From: JBFAPK01 sp040676675 | Lineage (GTDB): Bacteria > Actinomycetota > Actinomycetes > Mycobacteriales > Micromonosporaceae | Reading direction: 5' to 3' | Length of the DNA: 64,000 nt | Assembly: GCF_040676675.1 (NCBI RefSeq) | Contig: NZ_JBFAPK010000040.1 | Span: 17,375-81,374 of the forward strand | Shown here: in pieces, positions 7,397 to 14,837 of the stretch | How positions within the stretch are numbered: the first letter of the stretch is position 1 | Layout of the letters: the number at the start of each line of letters is the position of its first letter | Made by a program: the position numbers and the translations under genes | Notes under the pieces: model-generated | Told to the model about the DNA's origin: nothing | Database searches by the model: none | Seen by the model: only the letters and a program-made list of their open reading frames with translations

Positions 7397-7588
7397 TCAG
7401 GCCAGCTCCGCGAGGGCCTCGGAGAGTTCGGCGGGGGAGTCGAACCGGTCCGCCGGCAGCGAGCGGAGCAGCTGGAGGATCGCCGTACCCGCCCCCGCCT
7501 CCTGGGCCCGGCGGATCAGGTCCTCCCTGGAGACCGGGAAGTCGAGCCCCGCCGTGTACTCCTGGACCTGCAGCGCGTTGACCGCCAT
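7397..7588 (-). CDS. DUF2795 domain protein
   Basis: A 63-residue protein matching the small DUF2795 family, with the pattern LQVQEYTAGLDFPVSREDLI, then RRAQEAGA and LRSLPADRFDSPAELSEAL. The family is common in actinobacteria and has no established role; it is predicted to be a small helical cytosolic protein. ATG 7588 is chosen because GGAGG lies 5 nt upstream and the protein then starts MAVNALQVQ as homologues do. It is transcribed divergently from the erythromycin-esterase-family gene, with only 82 bp between the starts. Confidence 0.85.
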   Translation of the reverse strand: MAVNALQVQEYTAGLDFPVSREDLIRRAQEAGAGTAILQLLRSLPADRFDSPAELSEALAELA

Positions 7589-7670
7589 ACCGGCCTCCGT
7601 ACCCGGTACGGCGGGCCCCACACCGCGATCGGCCCCGGTTTGTCGGGCGGTGGGCCGGGTAGCCGCTGCC

Positions 7671-8942
7671 ATGCTGGTTCACCAGCTCGGAGGGCCGAGC
7701 GACTTCGATCCGTTGCTGGAGCGCATCGGTCGGGCACGGGTGGTGATGCTGGGTGAGGCGAGCCACGGCACGCACGAGTACTACCGGCTGCGGGAGCAGC
7801 TCACCCGCCGGCTGATCGCGGAGCTGGGCTTCTCCTTCGTCGCCGTGGAGGGGGACTGGCCCGACTGCGACCGGGTGCACCGGTCGGTGACCGGCCGGCC
7901 GGGCGCCGACACCGATCCGCAGTCGGCCCTGGAGCGGTTCGAGCGGTGGCCGACCTGGATGTGGGCGAACTCGGAGGTGGCGCGCTTCTGCCGGTGGCTG
8001 CGGGACTGGAACGCCGAGCGCGCCGAGCCGGTCCGGACCGGCTTCCACGGGCTGGACGTCTACAGCCTCTGGGAGTCGATGCAGGCGATCTTCGACTACC
8101 TGGGCGAGGAGGAGCCGAACTCGCTGGAGGCCGCCCAGGAGGCGTACCGCTGCTTCGAGCCGTACGGCCGCCGGATCGAGGAGTACGGGATGGCGGCCCG
8201 GTTCGTCTCGGCGCGCTGCGAGGACGAGGTGGTCCGGCTGCTGGCGCGTACCCGGGCGCAGGCGGCCAGCGACGGCCCGGACCGCTTCTCGGCCTGGCAG
8301 AACGCCGAGGTGATCGCCCGCGCCGAGCGCTACTACCGGGTCATGGTCGCCGGCGGTCCGGAGTCCTGGAACGTGCGGGACACCCACATGATGGACACCC
8401 TGGACCGGCTGCTGGTCCACTACGGACCCGAGGCTCGGGCGATCGTCTGGGCGCACAACACGCACGTCGGCGACGCGCGGGCGACCGACATGGCCGAGCA
8501 CGGCATGACCAACATCGGCCAGCTGGCCCGGGAACGGCACGGCGAGGACGACGTCGTGCTCGTCGGGTTCGGCAGCTACGCGGGCAACGTGATCGCGGCC
8601 CCGCGCTGGGGCGCCCCCGCCGAGGTGATGGTCGTACCGCCCGCGCGCTCCGGCTCGCTGGAGCACCGGCTGCACTCGACGCTGCCCGAGCGGGCCCTGC
8701 TCCAGCTGACCGGAGCGGCGGCGGCCACGGCCACCGGACCGGAGTGGCTGGCCGGGCCGGTGGAACACCGCGCGATCGGGGTGGTCTACGACCCGTCGTT
8801 CGAGCAGTGGGGCAACTACGTGCCGACCCGGCTGGCGCGGCGGTACGACGCCTTCGTCTGGTGCGACCAGAGCAGCGCGCTGCGCCCGCTGGCGGCGCGG
8901 ACCGCTCCGGGCGAGCTGGAGACGTACCCGGCGGGGGTCTGA
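7671..8942 (+). CDS. Erythromycin esterase family protein
   Basis: A 423-residue protein of the Ere/EreB-like hydrolase family (Pfam Erythro_esteras). The N-terminal active-site stretch VVMLGEASHGTHEYY carries the Glu and His aligned with the EreB active site. FVAVEGDWPDC with another conserved acid follows, then WAHNTHVGDARATDM in the C-terminal half. In true Ere enzymes the reaction is hydrolysis of the macrolide lactone, but many chromosomal family members act on unknown substrates. The nearby erm-type gene makes a macrolide link plausible. ATG 7671 has a TAGCCG box 5 nt upstream and no ribosome site, so a leaderless transcript is possible. The sequence before it (7362-7670) is antisense to the DUF2795 gene. 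Confidence 0.88.
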   Translation: MLVHQLGGPSDFDPLLERIGRARVVMLGEASHGTHEYYRLREQLTRRLIAELGFSFVAVEGDWPDCDRVHRSVTGRPGADTDPQSALERFERWPTWMWANSEVARFCRWLRDWNAERAEPVRTGFHGLDVYSLWESMQAIFDYLGEEEPNSLEAAQEAYRCFEPYGRRIEEYGMAARFVSARCEDEVVRLLARTRAQAASDGPDRFSAWQNAEVIARAERYYRVMVAGGPESWNVRDTHMMDTLDRLLVHYGPEARAIVWAHNTHVGDARATDMAEHGMTNIGQLARERHGEDDVVLVGFGSYAGNVIAAPRWGAPAEVMVVPPARSGSLEHRLHSTLPERALLQLTGAAAATATGPEWLAGPVEHRAIGVVYDPSFEQWGNYVPTRLARRYDAFVWCDQSSALRPLAARTAPGELETYPAGV

Positions 8943-8996
8943 CCCGGGGCGGAGCTGTCCGGTGTGGAGCGTCGGGGACTACGGATGGGAGAGCGG

Positions 8997-9365
8997 ATGG
9001 AGTCGGGGTCGCCGCGGGTCCTCTCGGTGTCGTGGGGGCGCATGGAGGTCGAGGGGCTCGGCGAGGGCAAGGACTTCAAGCTCTACCCGGGCGGCGGCCG
9101 GGAGTGGGACTGGTCCGAGACCGGCACCCGGCACAGCCCCGGCGTCCAGCCGGGCGACGTCGAGGAGCTGCTCGCCCACGGCGCCACGAGCGTGGTGATC
9201 GGGCGCGGCCTGGAGGTGCGGCTGGAGGTCGACCCGGCCACGCTGGCGTTGCTGCGCCAGCACCGGGTCACCGTGCACTCGCTCGGTACCGAGGAGGCGG
9301 TCGAGCTCTACCACCGGTTGGCCGCCGAGGGCCCGGTCGGCGCACTCTTCCACTCCACCTGCTGA
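8997..9365 (+). CDS. Mth938-like domain protein
   Basis: A 122-residue protein of the Mth938/DUF498 family, with the near-invariant start PRVLSVSWGRMEVEGLG, the middle GREWDWSETGTRHSPG and the ending GPVGALFHSTC. The family has a small compact alpha/beta fold and unknown biochemical function; eukaryotic relatives include the complex I assembly factor NDUFAF3. ATG 8997 follows GGGAG by 5 nt. An in-frame ATG at 8985 is also possible but would precede that site. It lies 54 bp after the esterase-family gene on the same strand and is convergent with the response regulator gene. Confidence 0.88.
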   Translation: MESGSPRVLSVSWGRMEVEGLGEGKDFKLYPGGGREWDWSETGTRHSPGVQPGDVEELLAHGATSVVIGRGLEVRLEVDPATLALLRQHRVTVHSLGTEEAVELYHRLAAEGPVGALFHSTC

Positions 9366-9395
9366 GCCGCGCCGGTCACCGTCGAGGCGCGCCCG

Positions 9396-10031
9396 TCACC
9401 GGGCACCCGGCTCGCCGAGCAGCCAGCCGTTCTCCTCGGCGATCCGGACCGCCTCGGCGCGGTTGCGGGCGCCGGTCTTGCCGATCGCGGCGGAGAGGTG
9501 GTTGCGTACGGTCCCCTCGGAGAGGTGCAGCTGGCGGGCCAGGTCGGCGACGGTACCGCCGTGCCGGGCGGCGCGCAGCAGCTGGGTCTCCCGCTCGGTC
9601 AACGGGCTCTCCCCGCTGGCCAGCGTCTCGGCCGCCAGGGTCGGGTCGACCACGCGCAGGCCGGCGTGCACCCGGCGGACCGCGTCGGCGAGCTGCCGGG
9701 CCGGCGTGTCCTTGACCACGAAGCCGCTCGCCCCGGCCTCCATGGCCCGCCGCAGGTAGCCGGGGCGGCCGAAGGTGGTGACCACCAGCACCCGGCAGGC
9801 CGGCAGGCACCGGTGCAGCGCGGCGGTGGCGGCGATGCCGTCGAGGCCGGGCATCTCCACGTCGAGCAGCGCCACGTCCGGCCGGGTCCGCTGGGCCTCG
9901 GGCACCACCTCGTCGCCGCGACCGACCTCGGCCACCACGGTCAGGTCCGGTTCGAGCGACAACAGCGCGGCGAGCGCCCCGCGTACCAGCGCCTGGTCGT
10001 CGGCGAGCAACAGCCGGATCGGTTCGCTCAT
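9396..10031 (-). CDS. NarL/FixJ-family response regulator (DesR-like)
   Basis: A 211-residue two-component response regulator. The receiver domain (~1-120) has the acidic pair in LLLADDQ, the phosphoacceptor Asp in VALLDVEMPG, the conserved Thr in VVTTFGR and the Lys in FVVKDTP. The C-terminal LuxR-type helix-turn-helix (~145-205) reads LTERETQLLRAARHGGTVAD then LSEGTVRNHLSAAIGKTGAR. ATG 10031 overlaps the stop of the histidine kinase gene in ATGA, so both are made together. As the last gene of a unit led by an ABC transporter, it most likely activates that transporter operon in response to an envelope or drug signal. Confidence 0.95.
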   Translation of the reverse strand: MSEPIRLLLADDQALVRGALAALLSLEPDLTVVAEVGRGDEVVPEAQRTRPDVALLDVEMPGLDGIAATAALHRCLPACRVLVVTTFGRPGYLRRAMEAGASGFVVKDTPARQLADAVRRVHAGLRVVDPTLAAETLASGESPLTERETQLLRAARHGGTVADLARQLHLSEGTVRNHLSAAIGKTGARNRAEAVRIAEENGWLLGEPGAR

Positions 10032-11239
10032 CGGGCCTCCGCGGGCAGGCTGACCCGCAGCCGGAAGCCCCGCCCCGACTCGGCCCGGCCGACGGTGACC
10101 CGGCCGCCGAGCTGCTCCGCGCGCTCCCGCAGGCCGAGCAGGCCGTGCCCGCCGCCGGTCCGCCCCGCGTCGGTACCGGACTCGTCGGTACCGCCCGTGG
10201 GACCCTTGCCGTCGTCGAGGATCTCGACCTGGTCGGCGCTGACCCGTACCGTGCAGCGCCGGGCGCCGCTGTGCCGTACCACGTTGGTGACGCCCTCCCG
10301 GACGGCCCAGCCGAAGAGTTCGCTGCGGTCGCGGGGCAGCTCCCCGACCGAGGACGGCAGGTCGGCCACCATGCCGGCCGCCTGCAACGCCGAACGGGCG
10401 CTGGCCAGCTCGCCGGCGAGCGTCACCTCCCGGTACACCCCGACGGTGAGGCGTACGTCGGCGAGCGCCTGCCGGGCCAGCTGCTCCACCTCGGCGATCT
10501 CCCCGGCCGCGCGGCCGGGGTCGACCTCCAGCAGCCGCCCGGCCAGCTCCGCCTTGATCGCCACCACGGTGAGCGAGTGCCCGAGGATGTCGTGCAGGTC
10601 GCGGGCGGCGCGGGCCCGCTCGCCGGCCACCGCCAACCGGTGGATCTCCTGCTGGGCGGCGAGCAGTTCCCGGTTGCGCTCGGCCAGCCGCAGCACGCCG
10701 AAGCTGGTGAAGGCGGCCAGCACGACGGCGAAGGCGACGTCGGCGTCGCGCTGCCAGGCCGGTACGAACAGCGGGGAGACCAGGGGCGTGGCCACCAGGA
10801 CCAGCACCACCACCAGCGACTGTCGCGGGGGCAGCAGCAGCACCGCGCTGGCCGCGATGTAGACCAGGGTGGAGAGCCAGTCGGCGCCGGCGCCCGGGAT
10901 CGAGAGCAGCCCGAGCGCCAGCATCGCGCCCAGCCAGACCCAGGCCGGCCGGGTCGGTGGCGCCTCCCACGCCTGCCGCACGTGCCGGCTCCAGACGAAG
11001 ACCAGCACGAACGAGGCGCCGAAGGCGACCAGCGCGGCCACCCCCAGGTAGCGCGCGACCGGATTCGGGTGGTGCCAGGCGGCGCTGAGCGGCTGGGCGA
11101 GGAAGAAGAGCCAGACCGCCGCGGCCAGCCAGCCGAGTCGCGGCCGGGGTGGTCCGAACGGGCCGCCCGGCTCGCCCTGGCCACCGGCCCGGTCCGGCCC
11201 GCTGGCCGGCGAGGGGGACGGGGACAGGGACGGTCTCAC
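10028..11239 (-). CDS. Membrane sensor histidine kinase (DesK/LiaS-like, HisKA_3)
   Basis: A ~403-residue sensor kinase. After a Ser/Pro/Gly-rich cytosolic tail there are five to six membrane helices (~25-190) with almost no extracytoplasmic domain, as in intramembrane-sensing kinases. The dimerisation domain has the phosphorylated His in ARDLHDILGHSLTVV, and the ATPase domain includes VREGVTNVVRHS (N box), DDGKG and GHGLLGLRERAEQLGG (G boxes). GTG 11239 is chosen because a TAACGT -10 box (11252-11247) would place the RNA start at it; GTG 11248 is an in-frame alternative that overlaps the box. The cognate regulator overlaps its stop. Confidence 0.92.
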   Translation of the reverse strand: MRPSLSPSPSPASGPDRAGGQGEPGGPFGPPRPRLGWLAAAVWLFFLAQPLSAAWHHPNPVARYLGVAALVAFGASFVLVFVWSRHVRQAWEAPPTRPAWVWLGAMLALGLLSIPGAGADWLSTLVYIAASAVLLLPPRQSLVVVLVLVATPLVSPLFVPAWQRDADVAFAVVLAAFTSFGVLRLAERNRELLAAQQEIHRLAVAGERARAARDLHDILGHSLTVVAIKAELAGRLLEVDPGRAAGEIAEVEQLARQALADVRLTVGVYREVTLAGELASARSALQAAGMVADLPSSVGELPRDRSELFGWAVREGVTNVVRHSGARRCTVRVSADQVEILDDGKGPTGGTDESGTDAGRTGGGHGLLGLRERAEQLGGRVTVGRAESGRGFRLRVSLPAEAR

Positions 11240-11246
11240 CTGGTTC

Positions 11247-11278
11247 ACGTTAGGCCATGACGGGTCCGGCGCCGTCAA
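11247..11278 (-). promoter_or_regulatory. Separate promoter for the kinase-regulator pair
   Basis: On the minus strand TTGACG (11278-11273) precedes TAACGT (11252-11247). The spacer is 20 bp, longer than ideal, but both boxes are good. It suggests that the two-component genes have their own promoter in the ~150-bp gap after the permease gene. Confidence 0.45.
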
Positions 11279-11389
11279 CGCGCGGCGCAGCCGGCCGACG
11301 GCCGACGGCAGCGGCGTCGCCGACGGCCGGGGGGCCCGGCCGGCGAGCGCCGACCGGGCCGAGTCACGGATGGACATCACGACCGCCCG

Positions 11390-12199
11390 TCACACCCGCT
11401 GGGTGTCGCGGCGGAAGAGCCGGGCCGCGGCGGCGCCGAAGGCGGCGGTCCAGAGCACCACGTTGGCGACGGCGCCGAGGGTGAACCCGCTGCCGGTCAG
11501 CGGGCTGCGGGCGATGGCACCCACGCCGTACACCGGGGTGAACTTGGCGATCTGCTGCATCACGTCCGGCAGCACCTCCAGCGGGACGAAGAGCCCGCCG
11601 AACAGGGCGAGGATGGCGAGGATCGGACCGAGGAACTGCATGACGTTCTCGGCCGGGACGAGGTAGCCCACGAAGAGCCCGAAGGCGGCGAAGACCAGCG
11701 ATCCGATCCAGGCGGCCAGGCCGGAGAGGAGCCAGACGTGCGGCGGCATGCGTACCCCGCCGAGGGCGCCGACGGCGAACTCGACCAGCACCGAGACCAG
11801 GCCGAGGGTCATCGCGGTGAGGACCTTGGTGGCGACGTACGCGGGCGGTCGCAGCGGGGTGAGTCGTAGCTGGCGGCTCCAGCCCAGCGCGCGCTCGACG
11901 GCGACCATGCCGCCGCCGCTGGTGGTGGCGACCATCGCGCCGTAGACCGCCAGGCTGATCATGATGTACGCGGTCGCCGACGCGCCGCCGCCGAGGCTCT
12001 GCCCCTTGTTCGGCAGGCCGAACAGCAGGAAGAAGACCGCCGGCATGATCAGGATGAAGACGAGGGTACGGCGGTTGCGCAGCACCCGGCGGATCTCCAG
12101 CGCGAGCGCGGTGAGGGTGAAGCCGCCGAGCGGCGGGCGCCGGCGGGGAGCGGTACGCCCGGTGGTCGGTCCGGTGCTGGTGGCGGTGGCGGTGGTCAT
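11390..12199 (-). CDS. ABC-2 type transporter permease
   Basis: A 269-residue membrane subunit of an ABC exporter. It has a cytosolic N-terminus followed by six hydrophobic segments, starting with TLVFILIMPAVFFLLFGLP and ending with NVVLWTAAFGAAAARLF, the arrangement of ABC-2/DrrB-type permeases. GGLFVPLEVLPDVMQQIAKF is the typical periplasmic re-entrant stretch. The start overlaps the stop of the ATPase gene (ATGA 12196-12199), so both subunits are co-translated. The combination with a DesKR-type two-component pair resembles exporters of peptides, lipids or antibiotics; the substrate is unknown. Confidence 0.93.
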   Translation of the reverse strand: MTTATATSTGPTTGRTAPRRRPPLGGFTLTALALEIRRVLRNRRTLVFILIMPAVFFLLFGLPNKGQSLGGGASATAYIMISLAVYGAMVATTSGGGMVAVERALGWSRQLRLTPLRPPAYVATKVLTAMTLGLVSVLVEFAVGALGGVRMPPHVWLLSGLAAWIGSLVFAAFGLFVGYLVPAENVMQFLGPILAILALFGGLFVPLEVLPDVMQQIAKFTPVYGVGAIARSPLTGSGFTLGAVANVVLWTAAFGAAAARLFRRDTQRV

Positions 12200-13152
12200 C
12201 GGGCACTCCGCTCGGTCGGCTGGTCGTGGTCGGCGGTCAGGGCGATGAAGGCGTCTTCGAGGTTCCGGCTGGTGATCTCCACGTCGCGGGCCCCGGTCTG
12301 GGTCAGCAGGTGCCGGGCGACGGCGTCGGAGTCGCTGGCGTGCAGCAGCACGGTGTCGCCGCGTACCTCGACGGAGTCGACGCCGGGCAGCGCGGCGAGC
12401 CCGACCTGGTCGGCGCCGGGGAGCGTGGCGCGGACGAGCCGGCCGGCGGCCAGGTTCTTGATCTCGGCGCTGGTGCCGTCCGCGACGATCCGGCCCTGCC
12501 GGACCAGCACGATCCGGTCGGCGTACGCGTCGGCCTCCTCCAGGTAGTGCGTGGCGAAGAGGATCGTGCGTCCGCCGCGGGCGTCCTGCCGGATCGCGTT
12601 CCAGAAGTCCCGGCGCCCCTCCACGTCCATTCCGGTGGTGGGCTCGTCGAGGATCATCAGGTCCGGGTCGGGGAGCAGGGCCATCGCGAAGCGCAGCCGC
12701 TGCTGCTGGCCGCCGGAGCACTTGCCCACCATCCGGTCGGCGATCTCCGTGATCCCCGCCCGCTCCAGCACCTCCTCGACCGGCCGGGTCTGGCCGAAGA
12801 AGGAGGCGGTCATCCGTACCGTCTCGGCCACGGTCAGGTCCTTGAGCAGGCCGCCGGTCTGCATCACGGCGGCGATGCGGCCGAGCGCGATGGCGTCGGC
12901 GGGGGACTGGCCGTAGACCCGTACCGTGCCGGAGGTCGGGCGGGCGAGCCCGAGCACCATGTCGATGGTGGTGGTCTTGCCGGCGCCGTTCGGGCCGAGG
13001 AAGGCCACCACCTCGCCGGGCTCGATGCGCAGCGAGAGGTCGGACACGGCGGTGACCGGGCCGAAGGTCTTGGTGAGCCGGGTCAGCTCGACGGCGGGGG
13101 TGCCGTTCCCCGCCGGTGCCGGCCGGCCGGCCGGGTGCGTGGTCGTCGTCAT
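12196..13152 (-). CDS. ABC transporter ATP-binding protein (DrrA-like)
   Basis: A 318-residue ATPase subunit. Walker A is LGPNGAGKTTTIDM (~52-65), the Q-loop lies in VMQTGGLLKDLTVAE, the signature reads CSGGQQQRLRFAMALL, and Walker B is DLMILDEPTTGMD followed by the H-loop in ILFATHYLEEAD. A C-terminal ~90-residue extension of the DrrA/CcmA type follows. It energises export by the permease encoded immediately downstream. It is the first gene of a four-gene arrangement (ATPase, permease, kinase, regulator). Confidence 0.95.
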   Translation of the reverse strand: MTTTTHPAGRPAPAGNGTPAVELTRLTKTFGPVTAVSDLSLRIEPGEVVAFLGPNGAGKTTTIDMVLGLARPTSGTVRVYGQSPADAIALGRIAAVMQTGGLLKDLTVAETVRMTASFFGQTRPVEEVLERAGITEIADRMVGKCSGGQQQRLRFAMALLPDPDLMILDEPTTGMDVEGRRDFWNAIRQDARGGRTILFATHYLEEADAYADRIVLVRQGRIVADGTSAEIKNLAAGRLVRATLPGADQVGLAALPGVDSVEVRGDTVLLHASDSDAVARHLLTQTGARDVEITSRNLEDAFIALTADHDQPTERSAR

Positions 13153-13376
13153 GTGACCACGGTCCCGCGCGCCGGGGGTCCGGTACTCCGTCGCCGATCA
13201 TGTCCCGGGCATGACATTTGTCAGTCGGGCCCGCCGGCCCCGACCTGATCGTGGTGGGTCTCCGGCCGGCGGTGGCCGCCTCGGCCCGCCCTTGGCCCGG
13301 CTCCGCGCCGGCCGGCGGCGGCCGTTCGCCCGTCCCGGGCCGGCCTCGGCCCGGCGGTCCGCGCCGGCCAATCTGG

Positions 13377-13382
13377 CAGAAT
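13377..13382 (+). promoter_or_regulatory. -10 box of a leaderless promoter for the ROK gene
   Basis: CAGAAT ends 7 nt before GTG 13390, with no ribosome site between, consistent with a transcript that begins at the start codon. Confidence 0.45.
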
Positions 13383-13389
13383 CGTCCCT

Positions 13390-14604
13390 GTGACTCCTGC
13401 GATGCGCCATACGACGCGTGACCTGCGCCGGCGCAATCGTGCTGCCCTGCTGACGCACATCTATCACCAGGATGCGGCGAGCCGGCTGGAGTTGATGCAC
13501 GCCTCCGGGCTGAGTTCCGGCTCCGTGAGCAACGTCGTCTCGGACCTGGTCAACGACGGCATGGTGGCCGAGGTCGGCTCCGAGGACTCCGACGGGGGTC
13601 GCCCCCGGGCGCTGCTGCGGGTGCGGCCGGAGTTCGGCGACGTCGTGGGCGTCGACATCGGGGAGACCCACATCCAGGTCGGGCTCTTCGACTGGACCCT
13701 GCGCGCCCGGGCCACCGCCACCTACGCCATCGCGGAGAGCCTGGAGCCCGAGTCGGTGGCGCGTACGGTGCTCGGCGGGATCGAGAAGGTCACGGCCGAG
13801 GTCGGCGTGGACCCGGACGGCCTGCTCGGGGTCGGCGTCGGGGTGCCCGGTGCGGCGCGCGTCGGGCCGAGCAACCTGGTCTACGCCCCCACGCTGGGCT
13901 GGTCGGGGGTCCGCCTGGACGAGCTGCTCCGGCGCGGCGTGCGGGCGCCGCTCTACATCGACAACTGTGCCCGTACGCTCGGCCAGGCCGAGATGTGGCG
14001 GGGTGCCGGCCGCGGCACGAGCCGTACCATCGTCGCCCTGCTCGGCGTCGGCGTCGGCGCCGCCCTGGCCACCGGTCCGGACGCCAGCGGGGTGACCAGC
14101 ACCACCAGCGAGTGGGGGCACACGGTCGTCGAGGTCGGCGGCGTCGCCTGCCGCTGCGGGTCGCAGGGCTGCCTGGAGGCGTACGTCGGTGCCGAGGCGA
14201 TCCTGACCAGCTACCTGGAGCGCCCCGGCAGCGAGCCGTTCGAGGCGACCGACACCGAGGCCCGGCTGGCCGAGCTGGCGGCCCGGGCGGCCGTACCGGG
14301 GCCGGCGGCGGAGGTCCTCGACTCGACGGCGGAGTACCTGGGCATCGGGATCGCGAACCTGGTGAACCTGCTGAGCCCCGACCGGGTCGTGCTGGCGGGC
14401 TGGGCCGGTCAGACGATCGGACCGGTGATCCTGCCGGCGGTGCGCGCCGCGGCCCGCCGCCACGCCCTCTACTACCTGTACGACCAGCTCCGGATCGAGC
14501 TCGGCGAGCTGGGCAGCGACGCGGTGGCGCTGGGCGCCGCCACCCTGCCGGTCGTGCGCATCCTCGCCATGGGTGGCCCCGTCCCCGCCAACGCCCCGCG
14601 CTGA
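13390..14604 (+). CDS. ROK-family transcriptional regulator
   Basis: A 404-residue repressor with an N-terminal winged helix (~10-75, including SRLELMHASGLSSGSVSNVV) fused to a ROK sugar-kinase-like domain. That domain shows DIGETHIQVGLFD, GVGVGAALATG and the zinc motif CRCGSQGCLEAYVG. The kinase signature is degenerate, as in NagC/XylR-type sensors that bind a sugar or sugar phosphate. It lies directly upstream of an operon whose promoter carries an 8-bp inverted repeat over the -10 box. The same site recurs before the sugar importer at 20 kb, so the protein is the obvious candidate repressor of both. GTG 13390 is chosen from the leaderless promoter. Confidence 0.92.
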   Translation: MTPAMRHTTRDLRRRNRAALLTHIYHQDAASRLELMHASGLSSGSVSNVVSDLVNDGMVAEVGSEDSDGGRPRALLRVRPEFGDVVGVDIGETHIQVGLFDWTLRARATATYAIAESLEPESVARTVLGGIEKVTAEVGVDPDGLLGVGVGVPGAARVGPSNLVYAPTLGWSGVRLDELLRRGVRAPLYIDNCARTLGQAEMWRGAGRGTSRTIVALLGVGVGAALATGPDASGVTSTTSEWGHTVVEVGGVACRCGSQGCLEAYVGAEAILTSYLERPGSEPFEATDTEARLAELAARAAVPGPAAEVLDSTAEYLGIGIANLVNLLSPDRVVLAGWAGQTIGPVILPAVRAAARRHALYYLYDQLRIELGELGSDAVALGAATLPVVRILAMGGPVPANAPR

Positions 14605-14624
14605 GCTCCCCGCCGCGCCCTGCT

Positions 14625-14702
14625 GCGTCGATCATGGACTTGTGGTCGGCGGTTTGCCGGCTTTGGCCGTTTATGTGACCGCCACAAGTCCATGATCGAC
14701 GC
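14625..14702 (+). terminator. 21-bp perfect inverted repeat, dispersed palindrome / terminator
   Basis: The arm GCGTCGATCATGGACTTGTG plus G (14625-14645) is repeated inverted at 14682-14702 around a 36-nt loop. It sits 20 bp after the ROK stop and before the next promoter, so it may end ROK transcription. A near-identical palindrome occurs at 47366-47440, showing that it is a dispersed element. Confidence 0.8.
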
Positions 14703-14746
14703 GGATCTCCGCGTCCGGCGATGGGTGTCTTCGTGGTCCGAAAGGT

Positions 14747-14782
14747 TTGACGTGCTGCTAGTTACGACTTACCTTAAGTCTT
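14747..14782 (+). promoter_or_regulatory. Promoter with ROK-type operator upstream of the ALDH operon
   Basis: TTGACG (14747-14752), a 17-bp spacer and TACCTT (14770-14775) form a promoter. The inverted repeat ACGACTTA (14764-14771), CCT, TAAGTCTT (14775-14782) lies over the -10 box and matches 7 of 8 positions. The same arrangement is found at 20026-20061 before the sugar-binding protein gene. Confidence 0.75.
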
Positions 14783-14837
14783 AACATAAGAGCGTTTGAT
14801 CTTGTCGGACGCGTTCGCAGCCATGACGGAGTCGCGC

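Noticed and set aside
7671..8942. Calling the esterase-family gene a proven erythromycin esterase (ere)
   Set aside because: Chromosomal members of this family often do not hydrolyse macrolides. Only family membership and context support it.
1..13152. Start of a macrolide or polyketide biosynthetic cluster
   Set aside because: No PKS, NRPS, sugar-modifying or precursor genes are visible. The monooxygenase/SDR pair and resistance-like genes alone do not justify the call.
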